NCBI GenBank assembly: GCA_009692945.1
Contig: SHYD01000014.1
Coordinates: 1 to 43,976 of the forward strand
From: Dehalococcoidia bacterium
GTDB taxonomy: Bacteria; Chloroflexota; Dehalococcoidia; SHYD01
Length of the DNA stretch: 43,976 nt
Reading direction: 5' to 3'
The stretch's first letter is position 1. Every line of letters starts with the position of its first letter. Positions 25,464-33,324 of this stretch are shown here, piece by piece. Both the position numbers and the translations under genes were made by a program. Under the pieces are notes generated by a model. The model saw only the letters and a program-made list of their open reading frames with translations. It was not told the origin of the DNA and did not search any database.

Positions 25464-26729
25464 ATGGAAGAGCGTTATTCCATTCGGGGCGGGAACCCTC
25501 TCACCGGCACGGTGACGATCAGCGGCGCCAAGAATGCGGTGCTGCCCGCGGTGGCGGCCGCTATCCTGACCGCCGATGACTGTATCATCGAAAACGTCCC
25601 CCAGATCGAGGACATCAACGTCATGACCGGCGTGTTGCGGGCCATGGGCGCAACCGCAGAATGGCGGGGTCCCAACAGCCTCCTCATTAACTGCGCCAAC
25701 CTGCATACGTTTGTGGCGCCCAGCGAGTTGGTGGTGCGCAACCGCGCCAGCTTCCTGGTGATGGGCGCCCTGCTGGGCCGCTTCCACGAGGCGGCCTGTT
25801 GCCCGCCGGGCGGCGATGTCATCGGCCAGCGTCCCCTCGATGTACACCTGGCCGGCTTCGCAGCCCTCGGCGCCCGCGTTGAGCGCCGCGACGACAAGTT
25901 CTGGGCGCAGGCCAAGACGTTGACCGGAGCACGGGTGTTTATGGATTACCCCAGCAATATGGGGACCGAGAACCTGCTGATGGCGGCGGCGCTGGCCGAG
26001 GGCCACACCACCATCAAGAACGCGGCGGCTGAGCCGGAGGTGGCGTGCCTCGCCACCATGCTGAACGAGATGGGCGCCCGGGTTTCCGGCGCCGGCAGCA
26101 ACACCATCGAGATCGACGGCGTGCCCGAATTGCACGGGGCGCGTCATGCCATCATTCCCGACCGCATCGAAGCCGGCACCTTCGCCGTGGCAGCGGCCAT
26201 CACCCAGGGCGAACTGACCCTGGAGTCCATGTCGTGCGATCACCTGGATGCCCTCATTTTCAAGCTGCGCGAGGCGGGGGTCGAGGTGCGGCCCGACGGG
26301 GACCGGCTGACGGTGCGGGGGCGGACCAATATGGATTCGGTGAATGTTCAGGCGTTGCCCTATCCCGGCTTTGCCACCGACCTGCAGGCGGCGGTGGGAA
26401 CGCTGCTCACCCAAGCGCGGGGAGTGAGCGTGGTGTACGAGCGGGTGTACGAGAACCGGCTGCTCTACGTTGGTGAGCTCCGAAAGATGGGGGCGGAGAT
26501 CGTGGTGGCGGGGACCACGGCGATCATCAGCGGTCCGGTCGGCCTCGTGGGCTCCGGGGTGCGGGCGCTGGATATCCGTTGCGGCGCCGCTCTGGTGCTG
26601 GCGGGCCTGGCCGCGCGCGGGACCACGGAAGTCTCCGATATCTGGCACCTGGACCGTGGCTACGAGCGGTTTGAATCGAAGCTCCAGGGCGTCGGGGCCG
26701 AGATCACCCGCGTCTCCGGCGCCGCTTGA
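25464..26729 (+). CDS. murA: UDP-N-acetylglucosamine 1-carboxyvinyltransferase with Asp at the catalytic Cys site
   Basis: The 421-residue enzyme adds enolpyruvate to UDP-GlcNAc, the first committed step of peptidoglycan synthesis. It starts YSIRGGNPLTGTVTISGAKN with the PEP-binding Lys in GAKN. The loop that normally reads PGGCxIGxRPxDxH is PGGDVIGQRPLDVH: the catalytic Cys (E. coli Cys115) is Asp (residue 118). This exchange is known to make MurA of mycobacteria, Chlamydia and Borrelia insensitive to fosfomycin while still active. ATG 25464 overlaps TGA of a short upstream frame (TGATG); GTG 25461 is an alternative start. It is probably read from the atp promoter. Confidence 0.95.
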   Translation: MEERYSIRGGNPLTGTVTISGAKNAVLPAVAAAILTADDCIIENVPQIEDINVMTGVLRAMGATAEWRGPNSLLINCANLHTFVAPSELVVRNRASFLVMGALLGRFHEAACCPPGGDVIGQRPLDVHLAGFAALGARVERRDDKFWAQAKTLTGARVFMDYPSNMGTENLLMAAALAEGHTTIKNAAAEPEVACLATMLNEMGARVSGAGSNTIEIDGVPELHGARHAIIPDRIEAGTFAVAAAITQGELTLESMSCDHLDALIFKLREAGVEVRPDGDRLTVRGRTNMDSVNVQALPYPGFATDLQAAVGTLLTQARGVSVVYERVYENRLLYVGELRKMGAEIVVAGTTAIISGPVGLVGSGVRALDIRCGAALVLAGLAARGTTEVSDIWHLDRGYERFESKLQGVGAEITRVSGAA

Positions 26730-26815
26730 CATCACCAAACACCCGGCTTACATTTGCCACAGTCCCGGTCTCTTCAGCCGGTCGTTCACTGGACCCTCAG
26801 GTAGGAGGACTTTTC

Positions 26816-27889
26816 ATGCCAACCATCGATTCTGATGCCCACGTCGTCGAAAGCGAGCGGACGTGGGATTTCATGGAACCTTCGGAGCAGAAGTACCGGC
26901 CGCTGCTGGTGGCGCCCAAAGGAGAGCACGGCCGGGAGTACTGGCTGATCGACGGCAAGGTGCGCGGGCTGGCGCGGCAGGTGATCACCGCCAGACAGTT
27001 CGCCGAGATCTCCAAGCAGGCCGGCCGGGAGATGACCACGGGGCAGGACGCCCGCGACATGGAGAACGTGGAAGCCCGGCTCAAGCATATGGATGAGTTG
27101 GGCGTCGACCAGCAGGTGCTCTACGGCACCATTTTCATCGAAGAGGTGGCCGATACTCCCGAGTGGGAGGTCCCGATCTATTGGGGCTTCAACCGCTGGA
27201 TGGCCCACATCTGGAAGCAGGCGCCCACCCGGCTCCCCTGGATCGCCGCAGCGGCGTTCAGCAGTGTTCCCGATGCCCTCGACCAGATCCGCTACTCGAA
27301 GGAGAATGGCGCCGTGGGGGTCTTCTTCCGTGGCGTGGAGGGCAACCGTCTTATTCACGACCCATATTTCGACCCGATCTTCGATGAGATGGAGCGGCTC
27401 AACCTGGTGGTGGGCCTCCACATCGGCAATGCCAACCCCTGGATGGTGAACCTGCTGTCGCAACGCAACGGCGGCGGCACCTTCTGGAAGTTCCGGCTGG
27501 CCTCCGTGGGCGCGTTCCACGGGATCATCATGAACGGGCTACCCGACCGGTTCCCCAAACTGCGGTTCCATTTCGCCGAGGCCGCTTCCGGGTGGATCCC
27601 TTACACCCTCAAAGACCTGCGCCGGCGTCTGGCCGCCCGCGGCCGCAAGCTGCCCGATAACCCCTTGAAAGAATGGCGGCTGTACGTCTCGTGCGAAAGC
27701 GATGACGATATGGACTACATCATCTCGAAATGTGGTGATGAGAACATCGTCATCGGCACCGACTACGGGCATAACGATCAATCGACCGAGATCGAGGCGT
27801 TGCGGAACCTGGAGAAGAGCGGCACCGTGTCTCCCGCTTCGTACCGGAAGATCGTGTACGACAACGCCAAGACGCTGTTTGCCCTATAG
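26816..27889 (+). CDS. Amidohydrolase_2 family metal-dependent hydrolase/decarboxylase
   Basis: From ATG 26816 (GTAGGAGG upstream) the protein has 357 residues. TIM-barrel metal motifs are visible: SDAHV near the N-terminus (D/H in place of HxH), GLHIGNAN, HFAEAASGWIPYTL and the C-terminal Asp in VIGTDYGHNDQ. Relatives include ACMSD and gamma-resorcylate decarboxylase, zinc or manganese enzymes acting on aromatic acids or lactones. Substrate is unknown. It lies 86 bases after murA, and a strong terminator follows. Confidence 0.88.
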   Translation: MPTIDSDAHVVESERTWDFMEPSEQKYRPLLVAPKGEHGREYWLIDGKVRGLARQVITARQFAEISKQAGREMTTGQDARDMENVEARLKHMDELGVDQQVLYGTIFIEEVADTPEWEVPIYWGFNRWMAHIWKQAPTRLPWIAAAAFSSVPDALDQIRYSKENGAVGVFFRGVEGNRLIHDPYFDPIFDEMERLNLVVGLHIGNANPWMVNLLSQRNGGGTFWKFRLASVGAFHGIIMNGLPDRFPKLRFHFAEAASGWIPYTLKDLRRRLAARGRKLPDNPLKEWRLYVSCESDDDMDYIISKCGDENIVIGTDYGHNDQSTEIEALRNLEKSGTVSPASYRKIVYDNAKTLFAL

Positions 27890-27936
27890 TCCCGTTGCTG
27901 CGGGGCGTCACCCCTCCTGTTTGAAACCGAATCGTA

Positions 27937-27962
27937 AAGCACCCAGCCCCGGCTGGGTGCTT
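27937..27962 (+). terminator. Terminator after the amidohydrolase gene
   Basis: AAGCACCCAGCC pairs with GGCTGGGTGCTT, a perfect 12-bp stem with a tiny loop, 47 bases after the stop. The flanking A and T tracts are short (TAAAG...CTTCG). It probably ends the atp-murA-amidohydrolase transcription block. Confidence 0.75.
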
Positions 27963-27991
27963 CGCTTACCAGGGAATGAAAGGGTCGGACC

Positions 27992-28750
27992 ATGAGACTA
28001 GCAGGGAAAGTGGTCATCGTGACGGGTGCGGCGGGCTACCTCGGGCGGGCGTTCGCCGTCCGCATGGGCCGCGAAGGCGCTCGGGTGGTGGTGTGCGATA
28101 TCAAGGACCCGGCGGGCGCCGCCGAAGAGGTCCGGACCACCGGCGCGGAGGTGTTGTCGCTGGTGGTCGATGTGACCAGTGAGGAGTCGACGAAGGAAAT
28201 GGCCCGGCAGACTGCCGAGCGGTTCGGCCGGATCGATTGTCTTCTTAACAACGCCGGGCTGATCCACGGACCCGGCATGGGCCCTCACGCCATTCTCGAT
28301 GTGGACCTGGCGGCGTGGGACCGCACGATGGCCATCAATGTGAAAGGTCCCTTCCTGTGTATCCGGGCGGTCTATCCGTATATGAAGCAACAGGGGGGCG
28401 GAAGAGTCATCAATATCGGGTCGGGCTCGTGGCTGCACACCTCCCGCGGTTGGCTCAGCACACCCCACTACGTGGCATCCAAAGCCGCAGTGACGGGGCT
28501 GACCCGCGGTCTGGCCAAGGAACTGGGGCGAGACGGCATCCGCATCAACACCCTGGCGCCCGGCAACACGCCGGCGGACCAGCGGGAACAATTGCTTCAG
28601 GGCCCCGATTTCGATCACTCGGAGCGGGCGCTGGGGCGCATGGGCCTGCCGGAGGACCTGACCGGTGCTGCGGTGTTCCTGTTCTCGGACGATGCCGACT
28701 TCGTGACGGCGCAGATGCTGCTGGTGAACGGCGGCATGGAGGTGCTGTGA
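27992..28750 (+). CDS. Short-chain dehydrogenase/reductase
   Basis: The 252-residue SDR has VTGAAGYLGRAF (cofactor motif), LLNNAGL, the Ser in IGSGSWLHTS and YVASKAA (catalytic Tyr/Lys), ending LLVNGGMEVL. Asp in VVCDIKD suggests NAD(H). AAAGGG lies upstream of ATG. A MITE starts 25 bases after its stop. Substrate unknown. Confidence 0.9.
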   Translation: MRLAGKVVIVTGAAGYLGRAFAVRMGREGARVVVCDIKDPAGAAEEVRTTGAEVLSLVVDVTSEESTKEMARQTAERFGRIDCLLNNAGLIHGPGMGPHAILDVDLAAWDRTMAINVKGPFLCIRAVYPYMKQQGGGRVINIGSGSWLHTSRGWLSTPHYVASKAAVTGLTRGLAKELGRDGIRINTLAPGNTPADQREQLLQGPDFDHSERALGRMGLPEDLTGAAVFLFSDDADFVTAQMLLVNGGMEVL

Positions 28751-28774
28751 CGGCCGGATGCGCTGCCAGATACG

Positions 28775-28937
28775 GTAAGAGATCAGAGTTGAGGCACCAT
28801 CGGGCTCAGGAGCGGGAGTGCACGAGGGCGGCAGCCCTCTGCCGGGGGCGTGGGGGTGCCCCACACAGAGAATTCTTCTCTTTTTTCCGGGGTGGGGGGC
28901 GTGGCTCATGCGGCCGGCCCTGAATCTGAACTCATAC
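28775..28937 (+). mobile_element. Best-preserved IS66-type MITE (type copy)
   Basis: The 163-bp element begins GTAAGAGATCAGAGTTGAGG and ends CTGAACTCATAC (read inward, GTATGAGTTCAGATTCAGGG). It is flanked by perfect 8-bp duplications CAGATACG (28767-28774 and 28938-28945). The core has hairpin 1 GAGGGC-GGCA-GCCCTC (28824-28839), the spacer TGCCGGGGGC, hairpin 2 GTGGGG-GTG-CCCCAC (28850-28864), then AGAGAATTCTTCTCTTTTTT, which can form a GAGAA/TTCTC stem followed by T6. It lies after an SDR stop and could serve as its terminator. Confidence 0.9.
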
Positions 28938-28955
28938 CAGATACGGGATACGCCA

Positions 28956-28985
28956 TTGACAACCCCGCGCGCCGGAGCCTAGTAT
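28956..28985 (+). promoter_or_regulatory. Strong promoter of the mgtE leader
   Basis: TTGACA (28956-28961), 18 bases, TAGTAT (28980-28985). It begins 10 bases after the MITE's target duplication. Transcription from about 28992 would give a leader of about 210 bases before mgtE. Confidence 0.6.
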
Positions 28986-29048
28986 GACCTTGCGCCCCAG
29001 GTTGGCGCGCCCCCGAACGAACCCCCCCGGAGGTGTCTCGAAGCCGCG

Positions 29049-29123
29049 ATGGCCACAGACATACCCAGTAGACCTGTAATCAGCCTGCACTCCATGGTGC
29101 GGGAGGCCGCGCGCCGCCGCTAG
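29049..29123 (+). CDS. Possible leader peptide upstream of mgtE
   Basis: ATG 29049 to TAG 29121-29123 encodes MATDIPSRPVISLHSMVREA plus ARRR. GGAGGTG lies 13 bases before the ATG, longer than ideal. Its position between promoter and terminator, with its last codons covering the possible antiterminator, is that of an attenuation leader peptide. It may equally be chance. Confidence 0.3.
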   Translation: MATDIPSRPVISLHSMVREAARRR

Positions 29124-29156
29124 CCGCAAACGTTCTCGTCTGCGCGCCCTTTGGCC

Positions 29157-29190
29157 GCCCTCCCCCGAGTGGGGAGGGCGTTCTGTTTTT
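29157..29190 (+). terminator. Terminator in the mgtE leader
   Basis: GCCCTCCCC (29157-29165), loop CGAGT, GGGGAGGGC (29171-29179), then GTTCTGTTTTT. A classical intrinsic terminator placed just before mgtE rather than after a gene, which points to regulation by premature termination. Confidence 0.75.
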
Positions 29191-29202
29191 CTGAGGCGAG
29201 CC

Positions 29203-30522
29203 ATGCCACCAGAAATCGATATCGCGACGGTCGACCTCGCCGGCCTCCAGGCCCTGGCGCCGCGCGACGCGGCCGACGGACTGCTGGAACTGGCGCCACC
29301 CGAGCTCGCCTCGCTGTTCACGCGCCTCGGAGATGAATCCCTCGCCGAAGTCCTGTCCTTCCTCGATCCCTTCGATACCGCGCGGCTGATGGGCAAACTC
29401 AGCAGGGGCCAGGCCGCGGACGTCCTTGAGGAAATGGAGCCGGACGACGCGGCCGACGTCATGGAGCAGTTGGAGCCCGCAGATCAGGAGGCCATCCTCC
29501 ATGAGATGGACCCCGAAGCGGCGGAGGATGTGCGCGCCCTGTTGGTGTATCCCCCGGACTCGGCCGGCGGCGTGATGACCTCAGCCTATCTGCGGATGTA
29601 TCCGGACATGACGGCGGACCAGGCGCTCCGCGCGCTGCGGGTTCTGGCGGAAGAAGCCGAGACCATCTACTACATCTACATCACCGAGCCGGAGACCGAG
29701 CGTCTCTTGGGTGTGCTGTCGTTGCGGAGCTTGGTGCTGGCCCGGCCAAACCAGCGGCTCGGCGACCTCGTCGCTCCCGAGACCATCAAGGTGCGGGTCG
29801 ATGTCGACCAGGAGGACGCCGCCCGGCTGTTCAGCCGTCACAACCTGCTGGCGTTGCCGGTGGTGGATGCTGAAGGCCGGCTTGTGGGCATCATCACTGC
29901 CGACGACGCAGCCGAAATCCTCCAGGAGGAAGCGGACGAGGACATCGAGCGGTTGGGGGGGTCCCAGCCGCTGGAGGAGCCGTACCTGCGAGCCGGGCCG
30001 CTGCGGCTCTATCGCAGCCGCATATTGTGGCTGATGGCGCTGTTCGTCGCGTCGGCCTACACCGGGAACATCCTTAAGTTCTACGAAAAGACGCTCTCCG
30101 AAATGGTGAGCCTGTCTTTTTTCATCCCATTGCTGATCGGCACCGGCGGCAACACGGGCTCCCAGATCGTCACCACTCTGGTCCGGGCAATGGGTACCGG
30201 CGAAGTGAGCCCGAGCGATGCGCTGCGAGTGGTCCGAAAAGAGTTGATGACGGCGGTGCTGCTGGGCATCACCATGGCGGTCGCGACCTATGTTGGGACA
30301 GTGTTTCTCGGTACCGCGCCGGAGTTGGGGCGAGTGGTGGCGGTGACCGCCATGTGCATTGTCTTGTGGGCGGCGCTGGTGGCGGCGGTCCTACCCCTGG
30401 TGCTGCGGAAACTGAGGCTGGACCCCGCAGTGGTCTCTGCACCGTTGATCACAACGCTGGTGGACGGCACGGGCCTGATGATCTACTTCACCGCCGCGCA
30501 GTGGCTGCTGCACCTCGACTGA
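29203..30522 (+). CDS. mgtE: Magnesium transporter MgtE
   Basis: The 439-residue protein has the MgtE layout: an N-terminal helical domain of acidic repeats (DEMEPDDAADVMEQLEP region), two CBS domains (about 130-260, with GGVMTSAYLRMYPDMTADQA and VVDAEGRLVGIIT), the plug helix and five membrane helices with IGTGGNTGSQ and PLITTLVDGTGLMIYF, which line the ion pore. MgtE is a magnesium-gated channel in the inner membrane. TGAGGCGAG precedes the ATG. Upstream leader control is plausible. Confidence 0.95.
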   Translation: MPPEIDIATVDLAGLQALAPRDAADGLLELAPPELASLFTRLGDESLAEVLSFLDPFDTARLMGKLSRGQAADVLEEMEPDDAADVMEQLEPADQEAILHEMDPEAAEDVRALLVYPPDSAGGVMTSAYLRMYPDMTADQALRALRVLAEEAETIYYIYITEPETERLLGVLSLRSLVLARPNQRLGDLVAPETIKVRVDVDQEDAARLFSRHNLLALPVVDAEGRLVGIITADDAAEILQEEADEDIERLGGSQPLEEPYLRAGPLRLYRSRILWLMALFVASAYTGNILKFYEKTLSEMVSLSFFIPLLIGTGGNTGSQIVTTLVRAMGTGEVSPSDALRVVRKELMTAVLLGITMAVATYVGTVFLGTAPELGRVVAVTAMCIVLWAALVAAVLPLVLRKLRLDPAVVSAPLITTLVDGTGLMIYFTAAQWLLHLD

Positions 30523-30564
30523 GCGTCTTCCCACACCGACCGTTGGGGTGCGGGGGCAGCCCGC

Positions 30565-31032
30565 TCACGCCTGAGCGGCGGCCTTCGGGTCGACCCAGGG
30601 ATCCGGCCCGGGGTCCCGTCCGATGGCCACCAAGCCGAGCCGGGTGAGGTAATGCTGCCAGCCGTACGCCGTGTTGAGCCGTTCCGGCGCAGCCACGCCG
30701 GTTTGCCGGATCTTGACCCGCGTAGTTTCGCCCTCTTCCGTGAAGGTGATTTCCACCTGAGTTGAACCGGGTTTGATGGGGTGGCCCTGGGTTTCCCAAC
30801 CCCATGTCATGGCGATGCGTTCCGGCGGTTCGACCGCGGTGAATTCCCCTCGGAGGATGTCCCGCCCGGTAACGTTGATGCGGTAGGCGCCGCCCGGCTT
30901 CGGGTCCAGTTCGGCGGTGATCCCCTGCCAGGTGGTCATCTTCACCGGGTCGGTGAAGTACGAGAACACCAGGTCGCGGGTGGCGCGGATGCGGATCTGC
31001 CGTTCGATGACATCGGGTTCAGTGGGCGGCAT
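30565..31032 (-). CDS. SRPBCC/AHSA1-like protein
   Basis: The 155-residue protein has the START/Bet v1-like Aha1-C layout: IERQIRIRATRDLVFSYFTD with WQG(I), the PGGAYRINVTGRD strand, FTAVEPPERIAMTWGWE and a C-terminal helix YGWQHYLTRLGLVA. These proteins bind hydrophobic ligands; many are of unknown role. It is convergent with mgtE, 42 bases apart, and divergent from the aminotransferase gene. Confidence 0.85.
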   Translation of the reverse strand: MPPTEPDVIERQIRIRATRDLVFSYFTDPVKMTTWQGITAELDPKPGGAYRINVTGRDILRGEFTAVEPPERIAMTWGWETQGHPIKPGSTQVEITFTEEGETTRVKIRQTGVAAPERLNTAYGWQHYLTRLGLVAIGRDPGPDPWVDPKAAAQA

Positions 31033-31242
31033 GGCAAAGACTCCAAGGCGATTGGTGGCCGGTTAGGCGGCCTCAGTATAGCGCGTTCTTCGCCGGGTGC
31101 GGCCGAGCCTTGTTCGGGGGACCGAACGAAACCGGGGGGCGTACCGAGTTGTTGTGTGTCTGGCGTTACCGGCCGGGCCCCCGCCACCGCGGTCCACGGA
31201 CGCCGGCTCCCTTGAGATTCCCTTAACAAACCGGCTTCCGGT

Positions 31243-31272
31243 TTGGCCTGCTGCCAGCCGTGGCCGTATAAT
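31243..31272 (+). promoter_or_regulatory. Promoter of the aminotransferase gene
   Basis: TTGGCC (31243-31248), 18 bases, TATAAT (31267-31272), a perfect -10. The leader to the GTG start is about 48 bases. An AAACCGG/CCGGTTT hairpin (31228-31244) overlaps the -35 and could be an operator or a terminator of other transcripts. The rest of the gap to the SRPBCC gene (31033-31227) holds nothing I recognise. Confidence 0.55.
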
Positions 31273-31326
31273 CGGGGGCGTGCCGCACAATCAGACGGCC
31301 CTATGTTGCAACCAAGGAGACCCACT

Positions 31327-32508
31327 GTGGCTGAAGGACCGATTGCCCCACTGAACCCCTCGGCCCGCATCCTGATGGGCCCCGGCCCAAGCATGGTGCC
31401 GCCCCGTGTCTACAAGGCGTTGACCACGCCCCTGCTCGGCTACGGCGACCCGGCCTTCCACCGCATCATGGATGACCTGCGCGGGTTGATGCGGTTCGTG
31501 TTCAATACGAAGAACGAACTCACCTTCCCGGTGTCCGGCACGGGGTCGGCAGGCATGCAGACGGCGGTCTGCAACTCGCTGGAGCCGGGCGACCACATCG
31601 TGGTGTGCATCAACGGTTTCTTTGGGTTGCGCATCGCCGACATGGCGGCCCGGTTGGGCGCCGACGTGACCCGCGTCGAGGCGGAATGGGGCGGGACCAT
31701 CGATCCCGCCAAGGTGAAGGCCGCGCTGGACGCCAAACCCCGCACCAAGGCGGTGGCCATCGTCCACGCCGAAACGTCAACCGGTGTGCTGCACCCGATG
31801 GCGGACATCGCCCAGTTGGCCCGCCAGTACGGGGCGCTGCTCATCGTGGACACCGTCACCTCGCTGGGCGGGTGTCCGGTGGAGGTCGATGCCTGGGATG
31901 CCGACTTCGTGTACAGCGGCACCCAGAAGTGCATCAACGTCCCCCCGGGGCTCTCGCCCATCACGGTGAGCGCCCGGGGCCAGGAGGCGCTGGCCGCCCG
32001 CAAGAGCCCGGTGGTGGACTGGTATCTCGATCTCAGCCTCATCCGCGGCTATTGGGACGGCCGGGTCTACCACCACACACCGCCCACCTCAATGATCTAC
32101 GCCCTCTATGAGGGGCTGTCGATCATCGTCGAGGAAGGCCTCGAAGCGCGTTATCAGCGCCACACCACCAACGCCCAGGCGCTCCACGCCGGGCTGGAGG
32201 CGATGGGGCTGCAACTGCTGGTCAAGCCGGAACTGCGGCTGCCCAGCCTCACCACCGTCCGCATCCCCGAGGGTGTCGATGACGCCAAGGTTCGGGGAGC
32301 GCTCCTGAACGTGCACAACCTCGAGATCGGCGGCAGTGTGGGCGCGCTGGCCGGCAAGTGCTGGCGGATCGGGCTGATGGGCTACGGCTCCACCCCCCAG
32401 AACGTGTTCGGCCTGCTGTCTTCGCTCAACATCGTATTGAACCAGCAGGGGTTCCGGGCCGACGGACCCGCAGCGCTGGGGGCAGCAGCGCGCGTCTTGG
32501 GTGGGTAA
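31327..32508 (+). CDS. Class V PLP aminotransferase (alanine-glyoxylate/serine-pyruvate type)
   Basis: From GTG 31327 (AAGGAG seven bases upstream, preferred over an open upstream ATG at 31243 that lies before the promoter) the protein has 393 residues. Motifs are LMGPGPSMVPPRVYKAL, GTGSAGMQTAV (PLP phosphate), VDTVTSLGG (Asp on the pyridine N), the PLP Lys in YSGTQKCINVPPG and a late Arg region for the carboxylate. Members transfer amino groups from alanine or serine to glyoxylate. The TAA stop lies in GGGTAACTGG, probably the end of an IS66-type repeat, so the C-terminus may have been set by that insertion. Confidence 0.9.
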   Translation: MAEGPIAPLNPSARILMGPGPSMVPPRVYKALTTPLLGYGDPAFHRIMDDLRGLMRFVFNTKNELTFPVSGTGSAGMQTAVCNSLEPGDHIVVCINGFFGLRIADMAARLGADVTRVEAEWGGTIDPAKVKAALDAKPRTKAVAIVHAETSTGVLHPMADIAQLARQYGALLIVDTVTSLGGCPVEVDAWDADFVYSGTQKCINVPPGLSPITVSARGQEALAARKSPVVDWYLDLSLIRGYWDGRVYHHTPPTSMIYALYEGLSIIVEEGLEARYQRHTTNAQALHAGLEAMGLQLLVKPELRLPSLTTVRIPEGVDDAKVRGALLNVHNLEIGGSVGALAGKCWRIGLMGYGSTPQNVFGLLSSLNIVLNQQGFRADGPAALGAAARVLGG

Positions 32509-32797
32509 CTGGTAACTGCTTCGACCTGAGGGGTCGGAGAACTCAGAGCAGGTGTGCCGAGGGCAGGTCTTTGCCTGGGAACTTGTGGTTGCCCCTCAAG
32601 AACAAAATCCCTCTTTTTATCCGGGGGGGTGGGGCAACGGAACGGTTGCGATCCTCCCCAGCGACGGCTCGTCACCCGAAGGTTGTTGGGGGTGACCCCA
32701 ACAACAAACTCTCTCTTTTGTCTGGGGTCGATGGGGTAGCTGTAAGGATGTTATCGCCTCCCGGCGCCAACCCGTCACCCGAAGATTGAGTGGGTAG
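32505..32797 (+). repeat. Dimeric IS66-type repeat after the aminotransferase gene
   Basis: It starts with GTAACTGGTAACTGCTTC and ends CCGAAGATTGAGTGGGTA, close to the IS66 right end CGAAGACTGAGTAGTTAC. The first unit carries a degenerate hairpin (CTTG...CAAG) and CCCTCTTTTTATCC and ends in CTCGTCACCCGAAGG. The second, 5'-truncated unit starts with a perfect 10-bp hairpin GTTGTTGGGG-GTGA-CCCCAACAAC (32682-32705), then CTCTCTTTTG and CCGTCACCCGAAG. The repeated CGTCACCCGAAG shows two fused copies. No target duplication is clear. Confidence 0.65.
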
Positions 32798-32894
32798 GGG
32801 GAGTTCAGTGGCTTGACGCCCTCATCGGCCGTTCCTAGACTGAGATGATGGAACGGGGCGGTGCGGGCGCCGCCCGCATCTTCAAGGAGGGCCC

Positions 32895-33149
32895 ATGCCG
32901 CGTCTGATGTTGAGTGTCGTGGGGGGGGTCGGGCTCATCGTGCTGTTTCGGATGCTGGACCGCCGTGGGATCGTGCGCCCTCAGGGGTCGGTCCTCGGCG
33001 TTCCCTACGATTTCCGCCTCCCGACGGTCGCGCGGCTGAAGCAGACCTACTGGAACCCAGCGGACCATCGGGTGGTGGTCCCCAGGGTTTTTGGCGTCGG
33101 GTTCGACCTTAACTTCGGGGCACTGGTCCGCCGAGTCACCGGCGGCTGA
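32895..33149 (+). CDS. DUF5808-like small protein
   Basis: The 84-residue protein starts at ATG 32895 after AAGGAGGG. It has a short hydrophobic start (LMLSVVGGVGLIVLF) and then a domain with YDFRLPTVARLKQTYWNPAD and VVVPRVFGVGFDLNFGALV, like the DUF5808 pattern 'yNPdDpR.fVPkrfG.GwtlNfg'. Probably membrane-attached through the N-terminal segment. Function unknown. The tRNA-Gln gene follows seven bases after the stop. Confidence 0.75.
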   Translation: MPRLMLSVVGGVGLIVLFRMLDRRGIVRPQGSVLGVPYDFRLPTVARLKQTYWNPADHRVVVPRVFGVGFDLNFGALVRRVTGG

Positions 33150-33156
33150 CCCACAC

Positions 33157-33230
33157 TGGCGAGTGGTGTAGCGGTAGCACAGGGGACTTTGAATCCTCTA
33201 GCCCAGGTTCGAATCCTGGCTCGCCAGCCA
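33157..33230 (+). tRNA. tRNA-Gln (anticodon UUG)
   Basis: Acceptor TGGCGAG pairs with CTCGCCA, anticodon loop CTTTGAA gives TTG, and the T arm is CCAGGTTCGAATCCTGG. Discriminator G and encoded CCA end it. It begins eight bases after the DUF5808 gene, so both may share a transcript. Confidence 0.95.
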
Positions 33231-33255
33231 ATCTTTTCGTGCGTGAGATGAGCTT

Positions 33256-33292
33256 GTCACGCCCTTCTTGATGCGATCAAGATGGGCGTGAC
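33256..33292. terminator. Hairpin between tRNA-Gln and a convergent binding-protein gene
   Basis: GTCACGCCC-TTCTTGAT and ATCAAGA-TGGGCGTGAC form a stem of about 16 pairs with one mismatch around GCG. There is no long T run on either side, but the location between convergent units suits a bidirectional terminator or tRNA 3' processing structure. Confidence 0.55.
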
Positions 33293-33324
33293 AGCCAACC
33301 TGGCAGTCTAACCACCGAACAGGG

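Larger units (their letters stand above)
28992..29202 (+). promoter_or_regulatory. Long mgtE 5' leader with terminator, candidate attenuator
   Basis: Between the promoter and mgtE lie a GGAGGTG ribosome-site-like sequence (29029-29035), a 24-codon ORF (29049-29123) and a terminator ending 13 bases before the mgtE ATG. GGGAGG at 29101-29106, in the last codons of the small ORF, can pair with CCTCCC in the terminator's 5' arm, giving a possible antiterminator. I did not recognise M-box or other known magnesium riboswitch consensus elements. Control by magnesium or by translation of the small ORF is inference. Confidence 0.45.

Noticed and set aside
25216..25464. 82-codon frame overlapping the end of atpC and touching murA
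   Set aside because: It overlaps atpC in another frame, lacks a ribosome site and has no recognisable domain; only its stop overlap with the murA start is noted.
27998..28909. 303-codon frame antisense to an SDR, beginning in a MITE
   Set aside because: Its first part is MITE sequence (the repeated GHPHAPGRGLPPSCTPAPEP frame) and the rest is antisense to the SDR; similar spurious frames appear at every MITE.
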